A DNA stretch of 64,000 nt from Paraclostridium dentum (GCF_012922555.1 NZ_WIPK01000002.1:275134-339133); one strand, 5' to 3'. Positions 23,357-33,067 are shown, counted from the first letter of the stretch. The notes: generated from the letters alone by a model not told the origin. Made by a program: numbers and translations.

Positions 23357-23507
23357 TGCTTTACCCCCTTTTATTTATTAGATTTATACAATATCAAAAA
23401 TCTCTTTGTTTCATATTATATGTCAATCGTGTACTTGCTTTCATTATAGTTCTATCTTAATTTATTTATTACATTTAATCTTACGATACCAGAAATTGAT
23501 AAATGAT

Positions 23508-23842
23508 AGAATCATATCTTACAGACAAGATTCTTAAATTATATAAAAAATATAAGGGCAAGAATACACACGATAAAGAATGTGCGTATACTTGCCTTTG
23601 TTTATTTAAGAGTAGATTTAAAATTGAAAGTCCACGTAAGGGCATAAAAGCATTGCTTCGCTATGCCCTTACATTCATATCAAAAGACCAGTTGGAAATT
23701 GATAAAAATTTGTGGGCCTTGAATAAGTTATATATTAAATGAGAGTTAGTAGGTATTCGCCCTTAAGCTTATAAGGGGGAAGTTGTACATTAGGATATTA
23801 GTTTTTATACCCCAGGATATTTTTGGTCCTGGGGATTTTATT
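23508..23842 (+). ncRNA. Candidate structured RNA: two-hairpin element copy 2 plus further hairpins
   Basis: Hairpin 1 (23508-23534): AGAATC / GATTCT around ATATCTTACAGACAA. Hairpin 2 (23554-23599): AAGGGCAAG / CTTGCCTTT, an A-A mismatch, ATACACAC / GTGCGTAT with one mismatch, loop GATAAAGAAT. Hairpin 3 (23636-23672): GTAAGGGCATA / TATGCCCTTAC. Then CCCTTA / TAAGGG, and a terminator CCCCAGGA / TCCTGGGG at 23810-23834. Hairpins 1-2 match 20468-20563 in layout and loops. An open frame (23503-23742) crosses it but has no ribosome site and is not conserved in the other copy, so RNA is favoured. Confidence 0.5.
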
Positions 23843-24103
23843 TTATGCAAGTACAGATCTTTTTTCAATGCTTTCCTGGAGTGTTTTTGATAGTATGTTT
23901 TTAACTTTTGACTCATTCATACCATTTATTATGTATTTAACTTTTCCTTCTGGATGCTTGGTATCTTCTAAAACTCTCGTTACTAAAGTTCCTTCTTTTC
24001 TTATTATTTTTAAAGATTTATCAATTTCTGAATATAGTTCCTTTGCTTGTTCTCTTTTTGTTATTATAACGCAAGCTTCTTTATTTATTTTTTCTACTCT
24101 CAT
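23843..24103 (-). CDS. Hypothetical cytosolic protein
   Basis: 86 residues, basic and mostly helical (MRVEKINKEACVIITKREQAKELYSEIDKSLKIIRKEGT, then VKYIINGMNESKVKNILSKTLQESIEKRS). ATGGAGG lies 7-11 bases before the ATG. It ends against the strong CCCCAGGA hairpin, which can terminate it too. No domain recognised. Confidence 0.65.
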   Translation of the reverse strand: MRVEKINKEACVIITKREQAKELYSEIDKSLKIIRKEGTLVTRVLEDTKHPEGKVKYIINGMNESKVKNILSKTLQESIEKRSVLA

Positions 24104-24257
24104 TTTGGACCTCCATAGCTCTACTTTGTATATAGTTAGTTTCCCCTATATAGTGTTTTTTATGTATGAAATTTATATATATTTTTCACTGTATATTACA
24201 TATTGCAACTGATACAGGGAAAAATAAGTGTAAGGAAATTATATGGAGGAATTAAAA

Positions 24258-24401
24258 ATGGTTAAGGTATTTGATAGAGAAGAATTTGTATAGGAAGTAT
24301 TTGAAATGGAAGCTGAATACTTGGAGCGGTTTGGATTGAAAGATATTTGTTAGGATATAGAAGATATTAAATTAGATATAGGGTTTGGCTCTGTTATATA
24401 A
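24258..24401 (+). pseudogene. Small gene with two in-frame stops
   Basis: A good ribosome site (TATGGAGGAATT) and ATG lead into a 48-codon frame: MVKVFDREEFV-stop-EVFEMEAEYLERFGLKDIC-stop-DIEDIKLDIGFGSVI. Both stops are TAG. The amino-acid pattern on either side is protein-like (amphipathic, charged), so this looks like a recently broken small gene of unknown family. Confidence 0.55.
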
Positions 24402-24423
24402 TTTAGTAATAATTATAGGATAA

Positions 24424-24477
24424 AAATAACCAAATATTAGTATTCGTAATATCTTGAATGCTAATATTTGGTTATTT
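24424..24477. terminator. Long hairpin, probable bidirectional terminator
   Basis: 17-bp perfect stem (AAATAACCAAATATTAG and its complement) with an inner ATTC/GAAT pair, between the broken small gene and the convergent PrdX-like gene. Confidence 0.75.
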
Positions 24478-24557
24478 ATGTAATGTACTATGAAATTGTT
24501 CGTAATATATTAATATTGATCACTTAATCAGATTTACAAATTAGAAGTTGTATTTAA

Positions 24558-25046
24558 TTAGATTTGCACAATATTAACTTTATTTCCATGTTCTTTTATA
24601 ATATTAATTAAATCTTCTGTTTTTAACCACACTGTTGCTGTATTATCATTTGGATGAATTCCAATAAGACCTGGTGATTCGATAAAATCTTCGTCAATGA
24701 ATACCTCTACTTTTATTTCTTTATCATTTAATATACCTAACGGTGTTACTGAACCTGGTATCAAATTCATTACTCTCATTAAATCATTTTCTGATGCAAA
24801 ACTCAACGAGCGAGTATTGTTCTTTTGTCTAAATTCTTTTAAATTTACTCTTTTATATCCTTTTACCGTTATAATATAGTAATTTCTTTTTTTATCATCA
24901 CGAAGAAAAAGATTTTTTGCATCACCTTCTGGATAAGGAATATCAATTTGAGAAAGTTCTTTCATATTATAAACAGCTTCGTGTTCTGTAATTTCATGCC
25001 AAATATTTTTTTCTTTTAAATAATCATAAATTTCTTGCTTATTCAT
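24558..25046 (-). CDS. prdX: Prolyl-tRNA deacylase-like protein (YbaK/ProX, PrdX type)
   Basis: 162 residues covering the whole YbaK/ProX editing domain: YDYLKEKNIWHEITEHEAVYNMKEL, then AKNLFLRDDKKRNYYIITVKG (catalytic-region Lys), SFASENDLMRVMNLIPGSVTPLGIL and a C-terminal GIHPNDNTATVWLKTEDL. Such free-standing domains hydrolyse misacylated alanyl- or cysteinyl-tRNA-Pro. The symbol follows the PrdX-type naming and the exact subgroup is not certain. The ATG has a weak upstream site (GATGAAATT). Single gene. Confidence 0.85.
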   Translation of the reverse strand: MNKQEIYDYLKEKNIWHEITEHEAVYNMKELSQIDIPYPEGDAKNLFLRDDKKRNYYIITVKGYKRVNLKEFRQKNNTRSLSFASENDLMRVMNLIPGSVTPLGILNDKEIKVEVFIDEDFIESPGLIGIHPNDNTATVWLKTEDLINIIKEHGNKVNIVQI

Positions 25047-25540
25047 AATTTCATCTCACTTTCAAATTTCTATATCATTAATTCACAATATTTAAGCCAT
25101 TTGTCCAATGTCAATTTAGTATTTGAGAAAGGTGAAGAAGTGAACTCCTCGAATTTGCAAAGACATCTCTTTCATAGGTATCTTCGTCTACCATTAGATT
25201 TGCCATTTTTATTAATATCCTTGCACTGGCATTTATATTTACATTAGGCCTAATATTAGGTATCCTTTCTACAATATCGTAACGTATAGTTATTATCTAT
25301 ATTATAATCTACTTTTAGTATTATTAATAACGAAATTGTATAAGATACCCTAGGGGTTAAAGATTTTAATAGTAATGAACAGAGAGAGAATTCTATGGAA
25401 AATAAAGAAATTCATTTTTAAAGGAATAAATCAGTTGGAGGTATTTGAAACTCATATAGTGATTTATACAATTAAGTCTTAAGCATAATCTATTTAATAA
25501 AAATATGGTAAAATAAGGATACAAAAACTTTGCGGAGGTA
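25047..25540. other. Non-coding stretch with a degenerate hydrophobic scrap
   Basis: No intact gene. Around 25175-25275 one plus-strand frame reads TIRFAIFINILALAFIFTLG and beyond, a membrane-helix-like fragment without start or context, perhaps a decayed transporter. The right end supplies the GGAGG site of the next gene. Confidence 0.3.
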
Positions 25541-25546
25541 ATGAAA

Positions 25547-25933
25547 ATGAAATCATATATGTTTCCATGTAATTTAGAGAAATACGATATTTTAGGAAGC
25601 TTTTTAAAAAATGGATTCGTTGATTATGGTACTAATTTAAACTTAGAGATAGGAGATATTGTTTATTTATACAATGGAGCTCCGTATAGTGCAATATTTC
25701 TAAAATGCCAAGTGAGATCAATCTTAGACAGAAAAGATACGATTGATGATGATGAGTTCAGCAAAAGTGAAGTTAAGGCAAAATCCAAGTATGTTAGACT
25801 TATGCCTATAAAAAATTATTTAAGTAAAAAAGATTTAGTTTCTAGTGATGAACTATCTAAACGTGGAGTTAAGGGGTATAATATACAAATTCAATTAAAA
25901 GATGAAACTGTTGGATACATTGAAAGTATTTAA
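25547..25933 (+). CDS. EVE/PUA-like domain protein
   Basis: 128 residues from the second of two close ATGs; GGAGG is 8 bases from this one and too close to the first. The N-terminal half (YMFPCNLEKYDILGSF ... LEIGDIVYLYNGAPYSAIFLKCQV) matches the EVE-like PUA fold, whose relatives bind modified bases and often sit at the front of modification-dependent restriction enzymes. Here it stands alone, with a C-terminal part (YNIQIQLKDETVGYIESI) of unknown type. A type I restriction operon starts about 600 bases downstream, so a defence role is possible. Followed by a terminator. Confidence 0.65.
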   Translation: MKSYMFPCNLEKYDILGSFLKNGFVDYGTNLNLEIGDIVYLYNGAPYSAIFLKCQVRSILDRKDTIDDDEFSKSEVKAKSKYVRLMPIKNYLSKKDLVSSDELSKRGVKGYNIQIQLKDETVGYIESI

Positions 25934-25960
25934 TTAAGTTTATTATAGAAACAATATTAA

Positions 25961-25995
25961 AAAAGCTTATAGCTTAGAGTTAGCTATGAGCTTTT
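25961..25995 (+). terminator. Terminator after EVE-like gene
   Basis: 13-bp stem AAAAGCTTATAGC / GCTATGAGCTTTT with a nine-base loop and T-rich end. Confidence 0.8.
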
Positions 25996-26528
25996 CATTG
26001 CTCAAAAACATATATTTAAGTAAAAAAATTGATTAAGAGAAAAAGATAGATATACATTTATAGCCTAATTAAAAAAGAGAATAGTATACATACTATGAGG
26101 ATTATTTAAAATTGAAGTAGTAAAAAAGAATAATAAAACTTTATTATGTATTAAGCAAATAATTTGGAATTAGGTAGAACATTAGATTTAATATCTGATG
26201 CTTATTATAGAAAAAATCGGAAGAGGTTACTAATACAAATTATAAGAAGGTAAATTTTCTAAATTAGCATGTACTGAATTTATAAAATAATTTTAAATTA
26301 AGTGTAAATAGATATATAATACAACTAGAAGAAAAATCAAAGGTACACAGGCCATTAAAAGAAGAAATAAAGAAATTATAAAAAAGCTAAAGAATATACA
26401 AATAGAAATAAATAATTACATTTAAAGTATACGAGATAATTTTAGGCAAAGATAATAATTTATTTATACATTTTAAATATAGATGTGTACGTAAATTCAA
26501 ATATTAATATATATAGGAGAAACAGCAA
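25996..26528. other. Decayed, gene-poor stretch before hsdM
   Basis: About 530 bases with stops in all frames. Pieces read like former coding DNA (for example KIEVVKKNNKTLLCIKQI near 26110-26170 and KIKGTQAIKRRNKEIIKKL near 26330-26390), but nothing can be assigned. The hsdM ribosome site (TAGGAGAAA) is at its end; no clear promoter could be picked. Confidence 0.35.
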
Positions 26529-28550
26529 ATGAGTGAATTTAGCACAAATGTAAACATAACTGAACAAGTTAATTTTATATGGAAAATAGCAAATAAATTA
26601 AGAGGACCATATAAACCAGAAAAATATAAAGATGTAATAATACCAATGTGTATAATAAGAAGATTTGAATGCGTTCTGGAAGATACTAAAGAATCAGTAT
26701 TAGAACAGGCTAAAAAAATTGATATAGAAGCAGTTTTAAACTCAAAATCAGGGTATAAATTCCACAACAAAAGTGAATTTAATTTAAATAAATTATTAGA
26801 TGATCCAGACTCCATAAAACTGAACTTTAAATCATACTTACAAGGATTTTCATCAGAAGTAAGAGATATAATAGAAAAATTACACTTTGATAAAGAAATA
26901 GACTATATGGATGAAAAAGATCGTCTATACAACGTAATAAAAGAATTTTCACAAATAGATTTACATCCACAAACTGTATCAAACTCAGAAATGGGATATA
27001 TATTCGAAGAACTTATAAGAAAGTTTTCAGAAAATGCAGAAGCTGGGGATCACTATACACCAAGAGAAGTTATAAAGCTTATGGTAAATATACTTCTTAA
27101 TGAAGATAGCCAAGATTTATCACAAGATGGAAAAATAGTAACTGTATATGATGGAACAACTGGAACAGGTGGGATGTTAGCTGTTGCAAGTGAATATATA
27201 AAATCTTTAAATAGTGATACAAAAATAGAAGTATTTGGACAAGAAATAAATGATGAATCTTATGCAATATGTAAAGCAGATATGCTTATAAAAGGACAAG
27301 ATTCTAAAAATATAGTGCTTGGAAATACACTTACAGATGATGGACTAAAAGGAATAAAAGTAAAATATGCTCTTATGAATCCACCTTTTGGAGTTACTTG
27401 GAATGACGACTTTACTAAAATAAATGAAGAACATAAAACACTTGGATTTAGTGGAAGGTTTGGAGCAGGACTTCCAGGTAAAAGTGACGGAGCATTACTA
27501 TTTACACAACATATGATATCAAAATTAGAAGACGATGGAAGAGGAGCTATAATACACAATGGTTCACCATTATTTAGTGGAAAAGCAGAAAGTGGAGAAA
27601 GTAACATACGTAAATGGTTATTAGAAGAAGATTTACTAGAAGCAATAGTAGCACTACCTACTCAAATGTTTTACAACACAGGAATAGCAACATATATATT
27701 TATAATTGCTAAAGAAAAAGAACAAAAAAGAAAAGGAAAAGTTCAATTAATAGATGCAACAAACTTTGGGAAAAGACTAAGAAAGGGTCTAGGAGATAAG
27801 AGAAATGAAATAACTCCTGAAGACATAGTAACATTAACAGAAATTTATGATGAGTTTAAAGATAGTGATGTATGTAAGATACTAGATAATGAAGATTTCT
27901 TATACAGACAAATAACTATTGATAGACCATTTGCTCGTAACTTTGCTATAAATGAATCAAGAATTGAGAACATGACTGCTCAGAGTGCATTTAGCAAGCT
28001 TTATGATGAAGACACTTATAATGAATTAACAGAAAAATTGAAAAAAACTGCAAAAGATAAAAAGACTATAGAAGAATTTGAAAAAGGAAAAGTTCTTCAA
28101 GATACTATTTTAAGTATTTTAAAGGAAAATATAAGTGATGAAGTTTATAAAAATAGAGATGAGTTTGTAGAGGTAATCAAAGATTTATTTAAAGAAGTAC
28201 CAGAGGTTAAGGTAGGGCTTTTAAAAGCTATATGGATGGGACTTTCTGAAAAAGATGAAACTGCTGATAAATATTACAATAAAAAAGGCGAAGTAGAAGT
28301 AGATTCAGAGCTTAGAGACACTGAAATAGTACCTTTTAAAGAAGATATTTATGAGTATTTTGAAAGAGAAGTAAATCCACATGTGCCAGATGCAATAATT
28401 GATGAGAGTAAGACAAAGATAGGAGCAGAGATTCCTTTTACTAGATTATTTTATAAGTATGAAGATGAAGGAAGCTATGAAGAGTATATAAATAAGGCTA
28501 AAGAGCTTGAGGCTGAGATAGCTAAAATGCTTGAGGAGGTCTTTGAGTAG
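26529..28550 (+). CDS. hsdM: Type I restriction-modification methyltransferase subunit
   Basis: 673 residues. An N-terminal helical HsdM domain (VNFIWKIANKLRGPYKPEKYKDVIIPMCIIRRFE) precedes an N6-adenine methyltransferase core: SAM-binding motif YDGTTGTGGMLAVAS (about residues 210-225) and catalytic NPPF (ALMNPPFGV, about 284-292). The long C-terminal region is helical and contacts HsdS. It methylates adenine in the host's recognition sites as M2S and takes part in the R2M2S complex. AGGAGAAAC precedes the ATG. First gene of a compact hsdM-hsdS-hsdR operon, ending 1 base before hsdS. Confidence 0.95.
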   Translation: MSEFSTNVNITEQVNFIWKIANKLRGPYKPEKYKDVIIPMCIIRRFECVLEDTKESVLEQAKKIDIEAVLNSKSGYKFHNKSEFNLNKLLDDPDSIKLNFKSYLQGFSSEVRDIIEKLHFDKEIDYMDEKDRLYNVIKEFSQIDLHPQTVSNSEMGYIFEELIRKFSENAEAGDHYTPREVIKLMVNILLNEDSQDLSQDGKIVTVYDGTTGTGGMLAVASEYIKSLNSDTKIEVFGQEINDESYAICKADMLIKGQDSKNIVLGNTLTDDGLKGIKVKYALMNPPFGVTWNDDFTKINEEHKTLGFSGRFGAGLPGKSDGALLFTQHMISKLEDDGRGAIIHNGSPLFSGKAESGESNIRKWLLEEDLLEAIVALPTQMFYNTGIATYIFIIAKEKEQKRKGKVQLIDATNFGKRLRKGLGDKRNEITPEDIVTLTEIYDEFKDSDVCKILDNEDFLYRQITIDRPFARNFAINESRIENMTAQSAFSKLYDEDTYNELTEKLKKTAKDKKTIEEFEKGKVLQDTILSILKENISDEVYKNRDEFVEVIKDLFKEVPEVKVGLLKAIWMGLSEKDETADKYYNKKGEVEVDSELRDTEIVPFKEDIYEYFEREVNPHVPDAIIDESKTKIGAEIPFTRLFYKYEDEGSYEEYINKAKELEAEIAKMLEEVFE

Positions 28551-28551
28551 G

Positions 28552-29898
28552 ATGAAAGGATATAAAGAGTATAAAGATAGTGGAGTTGAATGGATTGGGA
28601 AGATACCAAGTCATTGGGAAAAGATAGAACTAAAACATATAATAAAGGAAAAAATAACAGATGGACCTCATGAAACACCAGAGTTTATAGACGAGGGAGT
28701 TCCTTTTTTATCAGTTGATGGAATTGTAGATGGAGATTTAGTATTTGATGGATGTAGATATATATCAACTAAATCTCACAATGAATATATAAAGAAATGT
28801 AAGCCAGAATATAATGATATATTATTTGGTAAATCTGCATCAGTAGGAAAAGTTGCTCGAGTTAAGGAAAATATAGAGTTTTCTGTATGGTCACCACTTG
28901 CACTGATAAAACCAGATGAAAATATAGTTAACCCAGTATTTTTAGAGTATTATTTAAAATCAAATGTAGTCAAATATGAAATTGACATGGCATCAACATT
29001 TAATACGCAACAAAATGTAAGTATGGATAGGATAAAGAGAATTAAAGTTATATTACCAAGATTAGAAGAACAGTATACAATTGCCAGATATTTAGATAAA
29101 AAAACTGTACAAATAGATACCCTTATAAGTAAAAAGGAAGAGCTTATAGAAAATCTTAAAGCTTCTAGAACTAAGATTATATCAGAAACTGTTACTAAAG
29201 GGCTTGATAAAGATGTTCCTATGAAAGATAGTGGAGTTGAGTGGATTGGGGAGATACCAAAACATTGGAGTATATGTAAGATAAAACACATGCTTGAAGA
29301 AGGAAAAGATGGGATAAGAATGGGACCATTTGGGAGTAATTTAAAACTTGATGAGATGAATCTAGAATATGAATATAAAGTATATGGTCAAGAAAATCTT
29401 ATATATCAAGATTTTGAATTAGGTGATAGATTTATAAATTATCAAAAATTTAGTACAATGAAGCAGTATGAAGTATTTGATGGAGATATTCTTATATCAA
29501 CAATGGGAACAGTTGGAAAAATAGATATATTTAATGATAAATATAAAAAGGGAATTATAGATTCACATTTAATTAGAGTTAGGGTGAATTCAAAGCTTAT
29601 ATCTCCGGAGTATATTAAATTATTAATAAATGAAAGTAAATATATTAAAGATAACTTAAATATGCAGTCAAAGGGGAGTATAATGGAAGGATTAAACTCA
29701 ACGATAATTAAAAATATTGTAGTAGCAAGACCTCCTGTTTCAGAACAGATAAGCATTACAGAATATATAACTAATAATGTATCTAAAATAGATAAATTGA
29801 TATCCAAAACAGAAGAACAAATAGAGCTTCTTAAAAAAGCTAAACAAAAGCTAATAACAGAAGTAGTAACAGGAAAAATAGACGTAACAAACTTATAA
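28552..29898 (+). CDS. hsdS: Type I restriction-modification specificity subunit
   Basis: 448 residues from the ATG at 28552, whose GAGGAGG site lies inside the hsdM 3' end; the upstream ATG at 28531 precedes that site. Two target-recognition domains are each introduced by a repeated DSGVEWIG(K/E)IPxHW box (about residues 7-22 and 224-239), and each is followed by a conserved helix (EEQYTIARYLDKKTVQIDTLI; SEQISITEYITNNVSKIDKLI). The two helices set the spacer length of the bipartite DNA target, which cannot be predicted here. No second hsdS or recombinase is nearby, so phase variation is not suggested. Confidence 0.95.
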   Translation: MKGYKEYKDSGVEWIGKIPSHWEKIELKHIIKEKITDGPHETPEFIDEGVPFLSVDGIVDGDLVFDGCRYISTKSHNEYIKKCKPEYNDILFGKSASVGKVARVKENIEFSVWSPLALIKPDENIVNPVFLEYYLKSNVVKYEIDMASTFNTQQNVSMDRIKRIKVILPRLEEQYTIARYLDKKTVQIDTLISKKEELIENLKASRTKIISETVTKGLDKDVPMKDSGVEWIGEIPKHWSICKIKHMLEEGKDGIRMGPFGSNLKLDEMNLEYEYKVYGQENLIYQDFELGDRFINYQKFSTMKQYEVFDGDILISTMGTVGKIDIFNDKYKKGIIDSHLIRVRVNSKLISPEYIKLLINESKYIKDNLNMQSKGSIMEGLNSTIIKNIVVARPPVSEQISITEYITNNVSKIDKLISKTEEQIELLKKAKQKLITEVVTGKIDVTNL

Positions 29899-29910
29899 GG
29901 GGGAAATATC

Positions 29911-32910
29911 TTGATAAGATTAGATGACTTAAGGGAGAGAAATTATCAAAATATAATAAAAGAATATTTAATAAAAGAAAATGGATATGTAGAGGGTTTT
30001 AACAAGAACTATAATAAAACTCATGCATTAGATACAAAGATGTTATTTGAGTTTTTATACGATACTCAAAGTGTCCAAATGAACAAGTTAAAAGAAACAT
30101 ACAAAGATAAACTTGAAGAAAAAATAATTGAACGATTAAACAAAGAAATTAGTGATTATGGAATTCTTGAAGTTCTAAAAAAAGGATTTAAAGATAGAGG
30201 CCAAACTTTATATTTAATGTTTAGAAAGCCTGCTACAACTTACAATAAAGAAGCATTAGAATTATATAACAAAAATATATTCTCAGTAACAGAAGAGCTA
30301 GTATATAACGAAAATGATTATGAGTCAGATGTTAAGAAGAAAAAAGGTAGAGTTGATTTAGTACTATTCTTAAATGGTATTCCAATAATCACTTTTGAGC
30401 TTAAAAATAATTTATCTGGTCAAAGTGTTAAAAATGCTAAGACTCAATATATGAACGATAGAAATCCAAAGGAAAAGTTATTTACATTCAATGAAAGATG
30501 TATAGTACATTTTGCAATGGATACAGAAGAAATATATATGACTACAAAGTTAAATAAGCAAAACACTTTCTTCTTACCATTTAACAAAGGAAACAACGGT
30601 GGTAAAGGAAACCCAGATGCAGGTGATAAGATAAGAGTACACTATATGTGGGAGGATATTTTAACTAAGGATACGTTACTTTATTTAATAGATAAGTTTG
30701 TATATCTTCAAATAAAAGAAGAAAAAGATGAAAATGGTAAAAAGAAAAAGCCAAAGAAAAATATAATATTCCCTAGATATCACCAAATAGATGTTGTTAG
30801 AAATTTACTACAAGATGTTTATGTAAATAAGACAAGTTCTAATTACCTTATACAACACAGTGCAGGTAGTGGAAAGACTAATAGTATAGCTTGGCTTAGC
30901 CATAGACTTATGAGTATACATGATGAGTGTAATAACAATATATTTGATGTTGTAATAGTTATGACTGATAGAAAAGTAGTTGATAAACAGTTAAGAGATG
31001 CGGTACTTGGTCTTGATCATAAGAATGGAACTATAAGGATTATGGATAAAGATAGCGATCAGTTAGCAGATGCTTTAACTGATGGTACAAAGATACTTGT
31101 AACTACTATTCAAAAGTTTAGATATATACTTGATAAGATAGAGGCAATAAAGAATAAAAACTTTGCAATTATAATAGACGAAGCCCATTCTTCAACTTCG
31201 GGTAAGAATATGGAAGCAGTAACAAAGGCGCTTACAAGTGATGAAGCTTTAGAAGCAGAAAATGAAGATAAACTAGATGATATTATAGTAGATGAGATAA
31301 AAAGAAATGGTAAACAAGCTAATATATCAATGTTTGCATTTACTGCTACACCAAAGCCATCTACTTTAGATATGTTTGGACACCATGTACCTGGTACAGA
31401 TAGAAAAGAGCCATTTCATTTATACTCTATGAGACAAGCTATTGAAGAAGGTTTTATATTAGATGTATTAAGAAACTATGTTACTTATAAAACTTACTTT
31501 GAGGTTAGACAATTAGTTGAAAAAGATGAAAATGTTCCAAAGTCTAAGACTAAAAGAAAAATAGCTAAGAGTAGGGATCTTCATCCAACTAATATATCTC
31601 AAAAGGTAGCAATTATTATAGAGCATTTCAAAGATAATGTAATGCACAAAATAGGAGGCCGTGCTAAGGCTATGGTTATTACATCATCAAGAGAAAGTGC
31701 TGTAAAGTATAAGTTAGCTTTTGAAAAGTATGTAAAAGAAAATGGATATGAAAACATTAATGCACTTGTAGCATTTTCAGGTAAGGTTAATTTAGATGAA
31801 TTCGATGAAGATATTACAGAAGAGAAAATGAATGGATTTAAGGAAGAAGAATTACCAGATAGATTCGCAGGTGATGATTATCAAGTGTTACTAGTTGCAG
31901 ATAAGTATCAAACTGGATTTGACCAACCTTTACTTCATACTATGTATATAGATAAAAAACTAAGAGGAGTTAAGGCAGTTCAGACTTTGAGTAGATTAAA
32001 TAGAACTTGTGCAGGTAAAGATGATACCTTTATATTAGATTTTAAGAATGATTTACAAGATATTAAAAAGGCATTTTCAACATTCTATGAGTGTACTGAA
32101 TTAGTTGAAACTCTAGACCCTAACTTAGTTTATGATTTAGAAAGAAAGATAGAAAATTATAATATTATAAATAGAGATGAAGTTGATAAATTCATTAAAA
32201 AGGCTTATAAGGATAAGAAAACAAGCAAGGATAGACAACAGCAGATAAGCTATGTTTCAAAAGCTCTTGAAAGAGTAAACAGATACAATAATGAGGATAT
32301 TCTTGAAATAAGAGCAGTTTTAAGAAAATTTACTAATTTCTATTCTCTTATGATACAAATTGCAGATTTCGAGGATGTAGAACTTCATAAGTTATACATA
32401 TTTTCTAAGTTTTTAGTTAAAGCGATAGAGGTTGAAAGTGAAGATGAGATTGATATAAGTGATAAGGTTAGCTTAGAAAACTTTAGGCAAATTAAAGTTG
32501 GAGAAGAAAAGCAAACTACACTGGAGTCAGCTGGAGAAGTTAAGCATAATTCAAGTATTACAGTTGGTGGAGTTCAAGATGAGTTTGATGCATTATCTAA
32601 GATTATAAAAGAGATAAATGAATTGTTTAATTTTGAATTTGGGGAGACTGAAATACTTGCAGCTATGCAGATCGAAAAAATATTAAAGCAAAATGAAGAT
32701 TTACTAAGAAGAGCTCAAAATAATGATTTTGATAAATTCAAGTATCCATTTAATGATGCTTTTAAAAATTCTATAATTGATGGATTAGAGAAAAATCAAT
32801 CTTTCTTTGAAACTTTATTAACTAATGAAAAGTTAAGTGGATTATTAATGGAGTTTATGGCATTTAGGGTTTATTCTGAACTTAGAAAAAGTGCCAATGC
32901 AACAATCTAA
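29911..32910 (+). CDS. hsdR: Type I restriction endonuclease / translocase subunit
   Basis: 999 residues. N-terminal nuclease domain with the PD-(D/E)xK signature KGRVDLVLFLNGIPIITFELKNN (about residues 145-167). SF2 motor with Walker A HSAGSGKTNS (about 317-326), DEAH (IIDEAHSS), motif III FTATP and motif VI QTLSRLNRT. C-terminal helical region binds HsdM. It pulls DNA and cuts unmodified DNA far from the site. Start is TTG at 29911, with AAGGGGGAAA 5-8 bases upstream, 12 bases after hsdS. All catalytic motifs are intact, so the system is probably active. Length is normal for the family. Confidence 0.95.
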   Translation: MIRLDDLRERNYQNIIKEYLIKENGYVEGFNKNYNKTHALDTKMLFEFLYDTQSVQMNKLKETYKDKLEEKIIERLNKEISDYGILEVLKKGFKDRGQTLYLMFRKPATTYNKEALELYNKNIFSVTEELVYNENDYESDVKKKKGRVDLVLFLNGIPIITFELKNNLSGQSVKNAKTQYMNDRNPKEKLFTFNERCIVHFAMDTEEIYMTTKLNKQNTFFLPFNKGNNGGKGNPDAGDKIRVHYMWEDILTKDTLLYLIDKFVYLQIKEEKDENGKKKKPKKNIIFPRYHQIDVVRNLLQDVYVNKTSSNYLIQHSAGSGKTNSIAWLSHRLMSIHDECNNNIFDVVIVMTDRKVVDKQLRDAVLGLDHKNGTIRIMDKDSDQLADALTDGTKILVTTIQKFRYILDKIEAIKNKNFAIIIDEAHSSTSGKNMEAVTKALTSDEALEAENEDKLDDIIVDEIKRNGKQANISMFAFTATPKPSTLDMFGHHVPGTDRKEPFHLYSMRQAIEEGFILDVLRNYVTYKTYFEVRQLVEKDENVPKSKTKRKIAKSRDLHPTNISQKVAIIIEHFKDNVMHKIGGRAKAMVITSSRESAVKYKLAFEKYVKENGYENINALVAFSGKVNLDEFDEDITEEKMNGFKEEELPDRFAGDDYQVLLVADKYQTGFDQPLLHTMYIDKKLRGVKAVQTLSRLNRTCAGKDDTFILDFKNDLQDIKKAFSTFYECTELVETLDPNLVYDLERKIENYNIINRDEVDKFIKKAYKDKKTSKDRQQQISYVSKALERVNRYNNEDILEIRAVLRKFTNFYSLMIQIADFEDVELHKLYIFSKFLVKAIEVESEDEIDISDKVSLENFRQIKVGEEKQTTLESAGEVKHNSSITVGGVQDEFDALSKIIKEINELFNFEFGETEILAAMQIEKILKQNEDLLRRAQNNDFDKFKYPFNDAFKNSIIDGLEKNQSFFETLLTNEKLSGLLMEFMAFRVYSELRKSANATI

Positions 32911-33005
32911 AATAGACTTAATACGTATATCAAAGCGATTGATAAAATATGTATATTGAGAAGTTAGATAATAGTATGTAAACAATTGAGATGTTTTATA
33001 AAAAA

Positions 33006-33054
33006 AGAGTATAAATAAGACTGTTCTAAATTGAAACTATCTTATTTATACTCT
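33006..33054. terminator. Terminator between hsdR and convergent HTH gene
   Basis: 15-bp perfect stem AGAGTATAAATAAGA / TCTTATTTATACTCT with a 19-base loop, about 95 bases past the hsdR stop. Confidence 0.75.
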
Positions 33055-33067
33055 AAATATTAAAGTT

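Noticed and set aside
23503-23742. 79-residue plus-strand open frame
   Set aside because: No ribosome site, runs through strong hairpins, and the matching element at 20468 does not keep the frame; treated as structured RNA instead.
25035-25247. 70-residue plus-strand open frame
   Set aside because: Overlaps the start of the minus-strand PrdX-like gene, no ribosome site, unlikely composition.
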